Notes: generated by a model not told the origin, from the sequence alone. A stretch of DNA of 64,000 nt from an uncultured Methanoregula sp. (GCF_963677065.1 NZ_OY781872.1:1049419-1113418), one strand, 5' to 3'; counted from the first letter of the stretch, positions 44,987-54,159 are shown. Numbers and translations: made by a program.

Positions 44987-45211
44987 ATGCATGGCATAGA
45001 AGAGCAAAGGCAGCCCTGGATGAAGATGGGGGGTCCGTGGGGAAATTTTTGCAGACCGGCGGGAACCGTTTGCAGCGTGAGCAAACCGGTTCGCGTGAGC
45101 GAATGTGCCATGCATCTTGCGAGCGTGCCGCCCCCGGTCACGCGGGCTGCCCGGCCGTTTCCTGGCGGTACATGCCGGCACCATGATTCCGTGTTCCCTG
45201 AAAATTCCCCA
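44987..45211 (+). other. Structured GC-rich stretch upstream of rpl11 (candidate ncRNA or leader)
   Basis: Nested complementary segments by eye: TGGGGAAATTTT (45038-45049) with AAAATTCCCCA (45201-45211, one bulge); GACCGG (45054-45059) with CCGGTC (45134-45139) extended by GGG/CCC; AACCGTTTGC with GCAAACCGGTT (45064-45091, one bulge); TTCGC-GTGA-GCGAA (45090-45103), a GNRA-type loop; and CTGGC with GCCGG (near 45172-45188). A TATA-like TAAATATT sits at 44969-44976. A degenerate copy of the repeat (GGTCCGTGGGGAAA) starts at 45028. No long credible ORF covers it. It could be an independent RNA or part of the rpl11 leader. Confidence 0.45.
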
Positions 45212-45302
45212 TAACACGAGATCACCTTTATGTTCTTTCCCATCCAAATTAACAGACCCAAGCTTGGAACCCGCTCATACGGGACGGCATGGTGCAAAGA
45301 CT

Positions 45303-45779
45303 ATGGCAGAAGTGGTCGAGGTTTTAGTACCCGGCGGAAAGGCTACAGCAGGTCCACCATTAGGACCCTCGCTCGGACCACTCGGTATCAACGTGAAGGG
45401 AGTTGTTGACGAGATCAACAAGAAGACCGCCTCATTCAACGGAATGCAGGTCCCGGTCAAGATCGAAGTCGACGCAAAGAAGAACTTCACGGTCACGGTG
45501 GGTATCCCGCCGACGACGGCACTCATCAAGAAAGAGGCCGGTATCGAGAAAGGTTCAAAAGAGCCCAACGCCATTGTGGCAGGAAATCTGCCATTCGAGG
45601 CCGCTGTCAGAATTGCCAACATGAAACTCGAAGGCATGCTTTCCTACGAGCTGAAGACCGCAGTACGCGAAGTCATCGGCACGTGTGTCAGCATGGGAGT
45701 GAATGTTGACGGCAAGAAACCCAAAGAGGTTCTTGCCCTCATCGCTGAAGGCAAGTACGACAGCCAACTCGTGAAATAA
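45303..45779 (+). CDS. rpl11: 50S ribosomal protein L11 (uL11)
   Basis: A 158-residue ribosomal protein of the GTPase-associated centre. Motifs: [21 protein letters not shown] near the N-terminus, and [50 protein letters not shown] towards the end. The upstream frame is open to 45105; ATG 45303 ([10 protein letters not shown]) is the family start. It heads the rpl11-rpl1-rpl10-rpl12 operon. Confidence 0.97.
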   Translation: MAEVVEVLVPGGKATAGPPLGPSLGPLGINVKGVVDEINKKTASFNGMQVPVKIEVDAKKNFTVTVGIPPTTALIKKEAGIEKGSKEPNAIVAGNLPFEAAVRIANMKLEGMLSYELKTAVREVIGTCVSMGVNVDGKKPKEVLALIAEGKYDSQLVK

Positions 45780-45836
45780 ACAGGAGAAAACCATAGGAGA
45801 TCGATTCGGTCGGTCGCAGAACTATGGAGGAATCTG

Positions 45837-46481
45837 ATGGTTGATAGGGCCAAAATTTTAGAAGCCGTCAAAACGGCGATTGAGAAGGCGCCAGAGCGTA
45901 AGTTCTCTGAGAGCATCGATATTACCATCAATCTCAAGAATATCGATATGGCGCAGCCGAAAAATCGTATCGACGAGACGATAATGCTTCCCCACGGAAC
46001 CGGCGAGAAGATCGGGATCTGTGTCATCGGGAAAGGCGATATCGTCACGCAGGCAAAGGATGCCAAAGTCGAACTGATCATCGGCCCTGAAGAAGTTGAA
46101 CGGCTCGGCGGCTCACCCCGCGAAGCACGGAAAGTGGCAGGCAAATACCGCTACTTCCTTGCAGAAACGGCGGTCATGCCGGGTGTCGGCCGGTACTTAG
46201 GTCCACGTCTTGGACCAAGGGGCCGGATGCCGATGCCGATTGCAGGCGGGCAGGATATCCGCCCGATAGTCGAGCGTCTGCGCAACTCGGTGAAGATCCG
46301 TACAAAAGACAAGACGGTCTTCTCCAGCAAGGTCGGATCAACGGCTATGACGCCGGAGCAGGTTGCTGAGAACATCGAGACGATTGTCAAGAGGATCGAG
46401 TCTGTCCTTGAACAGGGTCCCTTAAACGTCCGTTCCATCTTTATCAAGACCACCATGGGTCCCGCAGTGAGGCTGGAATAA
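45837..46481 (+). CDS. rpl1: 50S ribosomal protein L1 (uL1)
   Basis: A 214-residue ribosomal protein of the L1 stalk. It has RKFSESIDITINLKNIDMAQPKNRIDE, and the conserved AVMPGVGRYLGPRLGPRGRMP loop. In methanogens L1 represses its own mRNA; the 57-nt spacer upstream ends in a GGAGGAATCTG Shine-Dalgarno before ATG 45837. Its stop overlaps the rpl10 start (TAATG). Confidence 0.97.
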   Translation: MVDRAKILEAVKTAIEKAPERKFSESIDITINLKNIDMAQPKNRIDETIMLPHGTGEKIGICVIGKGDIVTQAKDAKVELIIGPEEVERLGGSPREARKVAGKYRYFLAETAVMPGVGRYLGPRLGPRGRMPMPIAGGQDIRPIVERLRNSVKIRTKDKTVFSSKVGSTAMTPEQVAENIETIVKRIESVLEQGPLNVRSIFIKTTMGPAVRLE

Positions 46482-47329
46482 TGGCGTTATATACCCACCA
46501 CCTTCCCTCGTGGAAGAAGGACGAGGTCGCTGACATCAAGAAGAACGCAAAAGAGTACAAGCTCATCGGGCTTGTCGACATGTACGGTATCCCCGCCCAG
46601 CAGGTGCAGCAGATCCGCCGGAACCTCCGCGGAAAGGCTGTCATCAAAGTGACGAGGAACACCTTAATCAAGCACGCGTTCGAGGAGATCGGCGGGGACA
46701 CCAGGAACCTGTCGAAGTTTATCTCCGGTCACTCGGCGATCATCTTCACCAACGACAACCCGTTCAAGCTCTACAAGCAGCTCGAGAAGACCAAGACCAA
46801 GATGGCGGCAAAGGCCGGCGAGAAAGCGCCGGAGGACATCGTCATCGAGAAGGGTCCCACCAGCTTCAAGCCGGGCCCGATTGTCGGCGAGCTCCAGCAG
46901 GCCGGCATCCCCGCAGCCATTGAAGGCGGCAAGGTCAAGATCAGAGAGACCAAGACGGTTGTCAAGAAAGGCGGCGTCATCTCGGCAAAACTCGCAGCAG
47001 TTCTTTCCAAGCTCGATATCAAGCCCATGGACGTTGGTCTTGCCCTGCAGGCAGCGTTCCACGATGGCAGCATCTACGAGCCCTCGGTGCTTGCGGTTGA
47101 CGAGACGGTCATCCTCGGACAGATCGCGCTTGCCAGCAGGCAGGCCCTCGCCCTCTCGGTCGAGGCAGCGATCCCGACGAAGGACTCGATGGATGCAATC
47201 CTGATCAAGGCAGTCAGGGATGCCCGCGGTCTTGCGATCGAGGCAAGCATCTACGAGAAAGACGTTGTCGATGCGATTATCGGTAAAGCGTACAGAGAAG
47301 GCCAGGTCCTCAAGACCCTGGTAAAATAA
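46481..47329 (+). CDS. rpl10: 50S ribosomal protein L10 (uL10, P0)
   Basis: A 282-residue archaeal/eukaryotic P0-type stalk base. N-terminal HHLPSWKKDEVADIKKNAKEYKLIGLVDMYGIP, the RRNLRGKAVIKVTRNTLIKHA core, and GPTSFKPGPIVGELQQAGIPAAIEGGKVKI. The C-terminal Lys/Glu tail usual in P0 proteins is missing; the protein ends after IGKAYREGQVLKTLVK. It starts one base inside the rpl1 stop. Confidence 0.96.
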   Translation: MALYTHHLPSWKKDEVADIKKNAKEYKLIGLVDMYGIPAQQVQQIRRNLRGKAVIKVTRNTLIKHAFEEIGGDTRNLSKFISGHSAIIFTNDNPFKLYKQLEKTKTKMAAKAGEKAPEDIVIEKGPTSFKPGPIVGELQQAGIPAAIEGGKVKIRETKTVVKKGGVISAKLAAVLSKLDIKPMDVGLALQAAFHDGSIYEPSVLAVDETVILGQIALASRQALALSVEAAIPTKDSMDAILIKAVRDARGLAIEASIYEKDVVDAIIGKAYREGQVLKTLVK

Positions 47330-47359
47330 TATTTGAGATACATACACAGGTGAATTACG

Positions 47360-47668
47360 ATGGAGTATATCTATGCAGCACTTCTCCTGCACAAAGCAGG
47401 CAAGAAAGTCGATGAGAACGGCGTCAAGGCAGTCCTTACCGCCGCAGGTGTAGCAGCAGACGAGTCAAGAATCAAGGCACTCATTGCAGCGCTCGATGGC
47501 GTCAACATTGAGGAAGCCATCAAGGCAGCAGCAGCAGCCCCGGTCGCCGTTGCAGCAGCACCCGCAGCAGCAGCCGCAGCAGCACCCGCCAAGGAAGAGG
47601 CAAAGGAAGAGCACAAGAAGGAAGACGAAGAGAGCGGCATGGCAGGGCTCGGTGCCCTGTTCGGCTAA
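47360..47668 (+). CDS. rpl12: 50S ribosomal protein L12 (P1, acidic stalk protein)
   Basis: A 102-residue acidic stalk protein. The N-terminal dimerisation domain ([29 protein letters not shown]), an Ala-rich hinge, and the factor-binding tail [20 protein letters not shown] are all typical. The Ala-rich region uses GCA repeatedly. Confidence 0.97.
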   Translation: MEYIYAALLLHKAGKKVDENGVKAVLTAAGVAADESRIKALIAALDGVNIEEAIKAAAAAPVAVAAAPAAAAAAAPAKEEAKEEHKKEDEESGMAGLGALFG

Positions 47669-47670
47669 TC

Positions 47671-47683
47671 CTTTTTCTTTCTC
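47671..47683 (+). terminator. T-rich terminator after rpl12
   Basis: CTTTTTCTTTCTC begins two bases after the rpl12 stop, ending the ribosomal operon. Confidence 0.5.
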
Positions 47684-47863
47684 TTCTGTTAAGTTCCGGA
47701 AATCCCGGCCTGTTTTCATTCCTGCCCGTTCGAGCAGTTTCGTCTTTTCTAAATACAGCATTCCTTTGCGAAAGGGTATCCTTACGGGGTAACAGAAAAG
47801 CACTGCCTGCAACGGAACCCGTCCCGGGAATGCCGGAAATGTTTTAAAAAATGGTATGTGCAA

Positions 47864-48301
47864 TCAGCTGCGCACGGGCCGGAGCCGGAACCCTGTCCAG
47901 TCGCCCCGGTCGCAACCGGGTGCAGGATCCTTCATCTGGGAGAAGACGAAATCGAACGCATCCTTCTCGACAGCCACCCTCCCCGTACTCTCGCAGAACC
48001 GCACGAACGCCTCGTACATCTGGGAGCAGGGAACCCGTGCACCGGGATCGGCTTCCAGGATCTCCTCGTGGAACCGCCAGATGCCCTCGAATTCCAGGTC
48101 GTCGTCCAGGAGCGGTTTTAAGATCTCCTCGTCAACCGTCTCAGAAGCAACCTGCTTGCGTGAGATCTCTTCGAGATCCCGGTAATAGTCGGCAACAAGG
48201 GTGAGCCCCTGGCGGAGATCGTTAAGCTCCAGCTCGAGATCTTTGAGTTTCTTTCCCTGCTCGGTGGGCGGGTCAGCCGGATCCATTTCCTGTTGTTTCA
48301 T
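47864..48301 (-). CDS. Conserved protein with coiled-coil N-terminus and primase-like C-terminal domain
   Basis: A 145-residue soluble protein. Residues 10-55 are a charged coiled coil (KKLKDLELELNDLRQGLTLVADYYRDLEEIS). The C-terminal ~60 residues (ARVPCSQMYEAFVRFCESTGRVAVEKDAFDFVFSQM) resemble the winged-helix module found at the end of virus-type primases, where PxSxLYxAYxxWC is common. It may be a DNA-binding leftover of a mobile element or a host regulator. No firm family. It is 64 nt upstream of the hypF stop, on the same strand. Confidence 0.65.
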   Translation of the reverse strand: MKQQEMDPADPPTEQGKKLKDLELELNDLRQGLTLVADYYRDLEEISRKQVASETVDEEILKPLLDDDLEFEGIWRFHEEILEADPGARVPCSQMYEAFVRFCESTGRVAVEKDAFDFVFSQMKDPAPGCDRGDWTGFRLRPVRS

Positions 48302-48365
48302 TTATCCGTTGGCACTGATAAATTGCTCGAACGTACGGGCGTAATCTTGTGCCGGCGCGGAATGC

Positions 48366-50603
48366 TCATGAACGCTGCTCCAGCACTTTTCCTGCATACA
48401 CGCACTGGCCGAACGAGACGCACCCGTCACCGAGCGGGTAATCAGTATTGATCCGGCAGGAAATCCCCCGGGTCTCAACCTCCCGCCGGATCGTCTCGCG
48501 GATTGCACGGTTGTAGGCAACCCCGCCGCTCAGTGCAATGGTCCGGTGCCCGTCCCTTTCGGCGGCCCGGATGGCCATGCCGGCTATACCCCGGGCAAGA
48601 TTGTACTGGAACGAGGCGGCAATCGAGCTGATCTTCCGCGGGTCCGGATCCGGTCCTTCCGGAATCCGGGAAAGAGCGGTCTTCATCAGGGTGCGGGAGG
48701 AGAGGACTTCACACCCGTCCCCGGCTACGGTTATGGGGATCTCCCATTCCTCGGGTGTCCCCCGGGCGGCCGCGGATTCCAGTTTCATGGCCGGCTCGCC
48801 ATCGTACGTCTTCTCCCGGCAGATCCCAAGCAGGGCAGCAGCAGCATCCAGTACCCGGCCGGTGCTCGTTGTCCGGGTGACATTGAATCCCGAGGCCACC
48901 TGCTTTTTCAGGACGCCCAGTTCGATCTCCGGCCAGCCCCGGGTGGCAAGAAGCGTGAGGATCTCCTCTTCCGGCAGGATGCCGTAGAGCATCCGCTCCG
49001 GGAACCGGGTTGCAAGATCCCCGCCCGGCATTGCCATCGGCTCGAGGTGGGCCACGCGTTTCAGGTCCGGCACCTGCCCGGAGAAGATCTCGCACCCCCA
49101 CACGCTGCCGTCGTCGCCATATCCCACGCCGTCGATTGCTATGCCCACGCACGGCTCCGTGGTGGCAGCGGCAATGTGCGCCCGGTGGTGCTGCACGGGG
49201 ATGAGTTCGAGTTCCCGGTCCGCTGCAAGTTCGCGGGCGAAACGGGTGGACAGGAACTGGGGGTGGAGGTCGTGGGCTACAACCTCGTACTCGGCGCCAA
49301 GGAGCCGCCCGATATTCCGGACGGTCTCCTGCAGGTACTCAAGAGTTGGGGGGTTTCTCACATTGCCTACGTGGGGCGAGGTTACGGCAAACCCGTTTTT
49401 GTAGATCGTGGCATTGGCGTTCAGCTCGGGACCCACGGCGAGGATGCACCGGTTCCCGAGATCGATGGCTGTTCTTTTGGGTGCTATTCCCCGCGAGAGC
49501 CGGATGATGCAGCCGTCCCGCATCACCGAATCATCGACCCGGTTGGTGATCGCCCGGTTATGGGTTAAGAAGAAGTCCGCGTCCCTGTTCAGTTTTGAGA
49601 GCGCCACATCGATCTCTGTTATCATCGGGTAGCCGGGCATGTTGGCGCTCGTCATGATCAGGAGCGGGTGTTCCAGGTGCGAGAAGAGGAGATGGTGGAG
49701 GCCGGTGTACGGGAGCATGCAACCGATGGTATGGAGGTTGCTGATCCCTGCGTGGGCGGAAGGGTCGCGTTTCTCCAGGACAAGGATGGGGTGGATGGGC
49801 CCGTTCAGGAGATTACGATCTGCACTGCTCACCTTTGCCAGGGTGTCGATATACTCCGGGCGCACCATGACTGCAAGCGGCTGCTCGGTCCGGCCCAGGC
49901 GCCGCTTGAGGAGATCTGCCGACTCTTCAATGCAGACGAGATGGAACCCTCCGATGCCCCGGATTGCGAGGATCTTCCCGTCATCGAGAAGCCGTGCCGC
50001 GTCCCTGACCGGATCGGGGCTGCCACACGGGTTGCCGGACCGGTCCAGGAGCCGGAGCCCGGGCCCGCAGGTGGTGCAGGCTATAGTCTGGGCATGGTGG
50101 CGCCGGCAGCCGGGGTCCTGGTATTCCTTCCTGCAGGCGGGGCACATCGGGAATTCCGCCATTGCGGTCCGCTCGCGATCATAGGGGATTGTATTGATGA
50201 TGCTGTACCGGGGGCCGCAATTGACGCAGGAGGTTGCCCAGTAATTCTCGTACCGGCCGCCCTGTCGGAAGATATCGGAGATACAGTCATCGCAGATGGC
50301 GATGTCGGGCGGGATCATACCCGAGAACGATCCGGTCGCGCTCTCAAGAATAAAAAATCCATCCGGAATTTCTGCGGCAGTGTCAGCTACCGTAACAGAA
50401 TCGATCCGGGCAAGCGGCGGCCCCCGGGAGACGGCCTGCAAAAATGCATTGAAATTCCCGCCCCGGGCAACAATTTCCACTTCGCTCCCGAGGTTCTTGA
50501 CAGTACCGGCGATACCAAGAGCGCATGCGGTTGCATAGACGAAAGGGCGGAACCCGACTCCCTGGACAATGCCCCGAACGGTTATTTTGCCCTTTCTCTC
50601 CAT
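48366..50603 (-). CDS. hypF: Carbamoyltransferase HypF (NiFe-hydrogenase maturation)
   Basis: A 745-residue enzyme that makes the cyanide ligand precursor of NiFe hydrogenases by carbamoylating HypE. Order: acylphosphatase domain (VRGIVQGVGFRPFVYATA), two zinc fingers (CDDC...CVNC and CPAC...CTTC), YrdC-like domain (KILAIRGIGGFHLVCI), and the Kae1-like C-terminal carbamoyltransferase domain (HHRAHIAAA, GIAIDGVGYGDDGSVWGCEIF). All expected motifs are present. Its start faces the ArsR-like gene across 57 nt with overlapping promoters. Confidence 0.96.
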   Translation of the reverse strand: MERKGKITVRGIVQGVGFRPFVYATACALGIAGTVKNLGSEVEIVARGGNFNAFLQAVSRGPPLARIDSVTVADTAAEIPDGFFILESATGSFSGMIPPDIAICDDCISDIFRQGGRYENYWATSCVNCGPRYSIINTIPYDRERTAMAEFPMCPACRKEYQDPGCRRHHAQTIACTTCGPGLRLLDRSGNPCGSPDPVRDAARLLDDGKILAIRGIGGFHLVCIEESADLLKRRLGRTEQPLAVMVRPEYIDTLAKVSSADRNLLNGPIHPILVLEKRDPSAHAGISNLHTIGCMLPYTGLHHLLFSHLEHPLLIMTSANMPGYPMITEIDVALSKLNRDADFFLTHNRAITNRVDDSVMRDGCIIRLSRGIAPKRTAIDLGNRCILAVGPELNANATIYKNGFAVTSPHVGNVRNPPTLEYLQETVRNIGRLLGAEYEVVAHDLHPQFLSTRFARELAADRELELIPVQHHRAHIAAATTEPCVGIAIDGVGYGDDGSVWGCEIFSGQVPDLKRVAHLEPMAMPGGDLATRFPERMLYGILPEEEILTLLATRGWPEIELGVLKKQVASGFNVTRTTSTGRVLDAAAALLGICREKTYDGEPAMKLESAAARGTPEEWEIPITVAGDGCEVLSSRTLMKTALSRIPEGPDPDPRKISSIAASFQYNLARGIAGMAIRAAERDGHRTIALSGGVAYNRAIRETIRREVETRGISCRINTDYPLGDGCVSFGQCVYAGKVLEQRS

Positions 50604-50612
50604 GGTTTAGTC

Positions 50613-50645
50613 GCAAAATTTTATTGATTCACAGAGCGATATAAT
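50613..50645. promoter_or_regulatory. Divergent hypF / arsR-like promoters
   Basis: The 57-nt spacer contains an AT-rich box for the minus-strand hypF (AATAAAATTTT, about 17 nt upstream of its ATG) and GATATAAT (50638-50645) for the plus-strand regulator, about 20 nt before its GTG. Both genes look leaderless. The compactness means the regulator could control hypF. Confidence 0.5.
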
Positions 50646-50660
50646 GATAGGGTTTTCACT

Positions 50661-51173
50661 GTGCCGGGCCATATTCGAATTGTTAATGATCCCGTTGAGC
50701 TCGTTCCTCTCCTGATGACGTTCAACGACCCTTCCTTTAAAAAGGTCTATGAACTTTTGAACAAATCGTGGCTGACCGAAGATGAGATCAGGGCGCAGAT
50801 CGCAAATGACTGCGTGCCCCTCTGCCTCCAGATCCTTAAAAAAGGCAATCTTGTGGAAGAGCAGTGGAGGATGCCGAAACCCGGCGCAAAACCGGAGAAG
50901 GAGTTCCGGGCAACCTACAACAAGTTCCGGGCCAACTTCCAGTGCAATCTCTCGGATCTCTCCGATATCCTTTACCTCTCGCTCTCCAATGACGAGAATC
51001 TCCGCGAGGTTGTTGAAAATATCGAGAGCGAACTTGGCAAGGGGAACAGTTCGATCAGCGACCTTTCACGGAAATTCAATGTCAGCCCGATCTTCATCAA
51101 GGGACTGGCAAAGAGGATCACCCATATGGATGTGAAGGGGCAGGGACTGGTGCTGCTTGACACCGGGCGCTAA
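50661..51173 (+). CDS. ArsR-like winged-helix regulator
   Basis: A 170-residue transcription factor starting at GTG 50661. A winged helix covers roughly residues 20-75 (FKKVYELLNKSWLTEDEIRAQIANDCVPLCLQILKKGNLVEEQWRMP), then a second helical part with a C-terminal HTH-like SSISDLSRKFNVSPIFIKGLAKRI. No obvious metal-binding cysteine pair, so it may not sense metal. It is transcribed divergently from hypF and overlaps the next regulator gene by 17 nt. Confidence 0.82.
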   Translation: MPGHIRIVNDPVELVPLLMTFNDPSFKKVYELLNKSWLTEDEIRAQIANDCVPLCLQILKKGNLVEEQWRMPKPGAKPEKEFRATYNKFRANFQCNLSDLSDILYLSLSNDENLREVVENIESELGKGNSSISDLSRKFNVSPIFIKGLAKRITHMDVKGQGLVLLDTGR

Positions 51174-51966
51174 GGATCCCCTTTATTCTATTCTGCGCAG
51201 CAAGCGCGAGGTCTCGCGCCTGCAGATACTGGTGGAGATAGCCGAGCACCAGCCGGCTGTCCGGCAGCAGGAGATTGCCGAGAAACTCGGCGTTACCCCG
51301 CAGGCCATCTCGGAATATATCCGCGAGCTTGTTGAGGAAGGCATGGTCTCGGCGAGCGGCCGGGGCAACTACGAAGTAACGAAGTCCGGTATCGAATGGG
51401 TTCTCGAGAACGCGGAGTCGCTCGAATCCTATGCCCGGCACATCCGGCGCGATATCATCCAGCAGGTCGCGGTCTGGACGGCGGTCGCGGCCGAGGACTT
51501 AAAAAAAGGAGACGAGGCCGGCGTCTTCATGAAAGACGGGTTCCTCTATGCCGGCAAAAAAGGCATGTCTGCCACGGGCGTTGTGATCGCCGATGCAAAG
51601 AAAGGCGAGGACGTCGGGGTCTCCCGGCTCAACGGGATCATCGAGCACAAGGAAGGAAAAGTCCATGTCTGCAAGGTTCCCCGGGTGCTCTACGGAGGTT
51701 CCCGGCGGATCAAACGAGAGGAGATGCTTGCGATCTGTTCCGGGGCGGGCATGGTTGCGGCAGTCGGGCTTGAGGCCTACATTGCCCTGAATGCGGCGGG
51801 CCGCAAACCCGACATGTTCTTTGGTGCCCGGGAGGGCGTGATCGAGGCAGCGTTCCACGGGATCGACTGCGCCATCGTGATCGTTGACGAAGAGTTCACG
51901 GATTTCTTAAAGAGGCTCGAGAGCGTGGAGCTCCCCTACATCATCCACGACCTGATCGCGCCATGA
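51157..51966 (+). CDS. COG1497-type transcriptional regulator
   Basis: A 269-residue protein with a MarR/winged-helix N-terminus (RLQILVEIAEHQPAVRQQEIAEKLGVTPQAISEYIRELVEEGMVS) and a large alpha/beta C-terminal domain (VFMKDGFLYAGKKGMSATGVVIADAKKGEDVGVSRLNGII). This archaeal family (COG1497) is uncharacterised. Translation starts at TTG 51157, inside the previous gene; a later start cannot be excluded. Its stop overlaps the start of the helicase gene by four bases. Confidence 0.83.
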   Translation: MTPGAKDPLYSILRSKREVSRLQILVEIAEHQPAVRQQEIAEKLGVTPQAISEYIRELVEEGMVSASGRGNYEVTKSGIEWVLENAESLESYARHIRRDIIQQVAVWTAVAAEDLKKGDEAGVFMKDGFLYAGKKGMSATGVVIADAKKGEDVGVSRLNGIIEHKEGKVHVCKVPRVLYGGSRRIKREEMLAICSGAGMVAAVGLEAYIALNAAGRKPDMFFGAREGVIEAAFHGIDCAIVIVDEEFTDFLKRLESVELPYIIHDLIAP

Positions 51967-54050
51967 AAGTCATTGTCCAGCCCCAGAAAGGGGGAAATTA
52001 CAAGCTCATCTTTTTCGATGGCAGGAATACCCGGGGGGCCGGGTTTGTCGAGCTGATGGAGACGCCCCGGGGCCCCCGTCCTACCAAGTACCGGGTCCGG
52101 TGGGGGACAAAGAAGGATTACAAGCACACACCTTCAAAGGATCTCATTGCCCAGCTTCGCGAATCCGACGTGCGCCTCGTTAAACCGGATCCGCAGTTCA
52201 TCGAGTTCCTGGGAGCATTCCAGATCAAGGTCGGGACGATCGATGCCTGCCGTATGTGCCTGCTGGACGACAAGGTCACGCCTATAAACGATGACAATGC
52301 CATAACCTTCGGCAAAGGCGAGCGGATCTGTCCTGACTGCGGCAAGCGGGAACTGCGCCGGGAGGTGTCGCACATCGGCCGGCTCGGGAGAGAAGGGATC
52401 TCGCATCTCGAAAGCCTGCTTCTCCAGTTCCGGAACCTGGACCGGGTTCTCGCAACCCTCCAGCCCGAGAAGCTCACCATGGCCTCGGCCCTCTATGACA
52501 AGCTCGATGCCCACCCGGTCATGGTCACCGCCCCGGTCAACGAACTGCCCCTGCCCCGGCAGTTCATCGATGCAAGCGGGGTCAAACAGCTGATGCCCGC
52601 CCAGCAGCTCGCAGTCGAAGCCGGCCTGCTCTTCGGGAAAGATCTGCTCGTTGTTGCGGCAACCGCGAGCGGCAAGACGTTCATCGGCGAGATGGCCGGA
52701 ATGAAGAATTATCTGGAAGGCCGGGGCAGGACGCTCTTCCTGGTCCCGCTTGTGGCCCTCGCCAACCAGAAGTACGAGCGCTTTTCCGAACGGTACGGGA
52801 AATTCGCAAAGACCGGACTCCTGACCGGGGTCTCCCGGCTCAACCTGCCCGAGACACGGAAAGTCGGGGACCGCAATCCCCAGGCGCCTATCATCGTCGG
52901 GACCTACGAGGGCGTGGACAACATGATCCGGTGCGGCCAGAAGATGAAGAACATCGCAACGGTGGTCATCGACGAGGTCCAGATGCTCGAGGACAAGGAC
53001 CGGGGCCACCGGCTCGACGGGATGATCGCCCGCCTGAAATATCTCTGCCCGCAGGCCCAGTTCCTCTACCTCTCGGCAACGATCGGGTCACCCAAGGTGC
53101 TGGCAAAGAAACTGAACTGCACGCTCGTCCAGTACGCCGATCGCCCGGTTGGCCTTGAACGTTACCTGCTCTTTGTCGAGAGGAAGCAGAAGATCCCGAC
53201 CATCAAGCAGATGACAACCGAGGAGTACAAGCGGACTTCCACCAAAGGGTTCCGCGGCCAGACGATCATCTTCACCAATGCCCGGGCCCGGTGCCATACG
53301 ATCGCCGATGCCCTCGGGATCCGTGCAGCAGCGTACCATGCGGGGCTCACGTCCGTTGAGCGCCGTGACGTGGAGACCCGGTTTGCGCAGGGTAAACTCA
53401 TGGCGGTTGTGACGACAGCAGCCCTCGGGGCCGGCGTGGATTTCCCGGCCTCGCAGGTGATCTTCGATGCCCTTGCCATGGGCCGGGACTGGCTCAGTGT
53501 GCAGGAGTTCAACCAGATGGGCGGCCGGGCAGGACGACCGGACTTTCACGACCTCGGCCGGGTGGTCATCCTCGCCGAACCGGGCGGTTCGTACTCCCGG
53601 GAGAACCCGTTTACGGAAGAGGAAGTGGCAATCCGGCTTCTCAAAGGCGAGATGGAGGAGGTGGCCCCCGAGCACGACCTGGAAGCGAGCTCGGAAGAGT
53701 ACGTGGCCAATGCCATCACCTGCGATGGCGAAGAAGCCGATCTCAACCGGATCAATGGTCTCATGGTCGGGAGCATGGAACCGGTGCTGCCGGAACTGGT
53801 TGCCCACAAGCTCGTGGAGAAACGCGGCACGAAAATCCTCATGTCCCCGCTTGCAAAAGTGATGGCGGAACACTTTATCGGCGTGGAGCGGCTCCTTGAG
53901 ATCCTCCGGCTCACCCGGACCATGGAGGATCCGACCGATATCATTGCAGAACTCGAGAGCGAGGATGTGCACAAGGAAAAAGAGGCCCGGGCCAAAAAGA
54001 AGGAGATGGGGCAGAAGGGGAAAGGATCTGAGAAAAGCCGGCGGAGATGA
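51963..54050 (+). CDS. Archaeal superfamily 2 helicase (COG1202) with zinc ribbon
   Basis: A 695-residue helicase. The first ~180 residues are archaea-specific and hold a four-cysteine zinc ribbon (CRMC near 97 and CPDC near 123). The helicase core has Walker A AATASGKTFIGE, DEVQ-box VVIDEVQMLED, SAT motif YLSATIGS and motif VI NQMGGRAGRPDF. The C-terminal ~40 residues are Lys/Glu-rich. COG1202 members are found only in archaea and lack a defined role; DNA repair and RNA processing are possibilities. It is translationally coupled to the preceding regulator. Confidence 0.9.
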   Translation: MKVIVQPQKGGNYKLIFFDGRNTRGAGFVELMETPRGPRPTKYRVRWGTKKDYKHTPSKDLIAQLRESDVRLVKPDPQFIEFLGAFQIKVGTIDACRMCLLDDKVTPINDDNAITFGKGERICPDCGKRELRREVSHIGRLGREGISHLESLLLQFRNLDRVLATLQPEKLTMASALYDKLDAHPVMVTAPVNELPLPRQFIDASGVKQLMPAQQLAVEAGLLFGKDLLVVAATASGKTFIGEMAGMKNYLEGRGRTLFLVPLVALANQKYERFSERYGKFAKTGLLTGVSRLNLPETRKVGDRNPQAPIIVGTYEGVDNMIRCGQKMKNIATVVIDEVQMLEDKDRGHRLDGMIARLKYLCPQAQFLYLSATIGSPKVLAKKLNCTLVQYADRPVGLERYLLFVERKQKIPTIKQMTTEEYKRTSTKGFRGQTIIFTNARARCHTIADALGIRAAAYHAGLTSVERRDVETRFAQGKLMAVVTTAALGAGVDFPASQVIFDALAMGRDWLSVQEFNQMGGRAGRPDFHDLGRVVILAEPGGSYSRENPFTEEEVAIRLLKGEMEEVAPEHDLEASSEEYVANAITCDGEEADLNRINGLMVGSMEPVLPELVAHKLVEKRGTKILMSPLAKVMAEHFIGVERLLEILRLTRTMEDPTDIIAELESEDVHKEKEARAKKKEMGQKGKGSEKSRRR

Positions 54051-54135
54051 AGCCCCGGTTTTCCCGAATATCTTCCCAATACAGCCAGTTTTTACAAATT
54101 CCTTTAATTTGAAGAGTTTTTTTAAAAGGCAAATC

Positions 54136-54143
54136 TATATATA
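54136..54143 (+). promoter_or_regulatory. TATA box of small leaderless gene
   Basis: TATATATA is centred 20-26 nt before the two in-frame ATGs at 54160 and 54166, with no Shine-Dalgarno. The spacing fits a leaderless transcript beginning at the second ATG. Confidence 0.55.
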
Positions 54144-54159
54144 GTTAAGCCGTATAGTA

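Noticed and set aside
44854..45297. 147-residue minus-strand frame before rpl11
   Set aside because: Covers the repeat copy E and the hairpin-rich stretch; the product lacks any motif and its composition follows the repeats.
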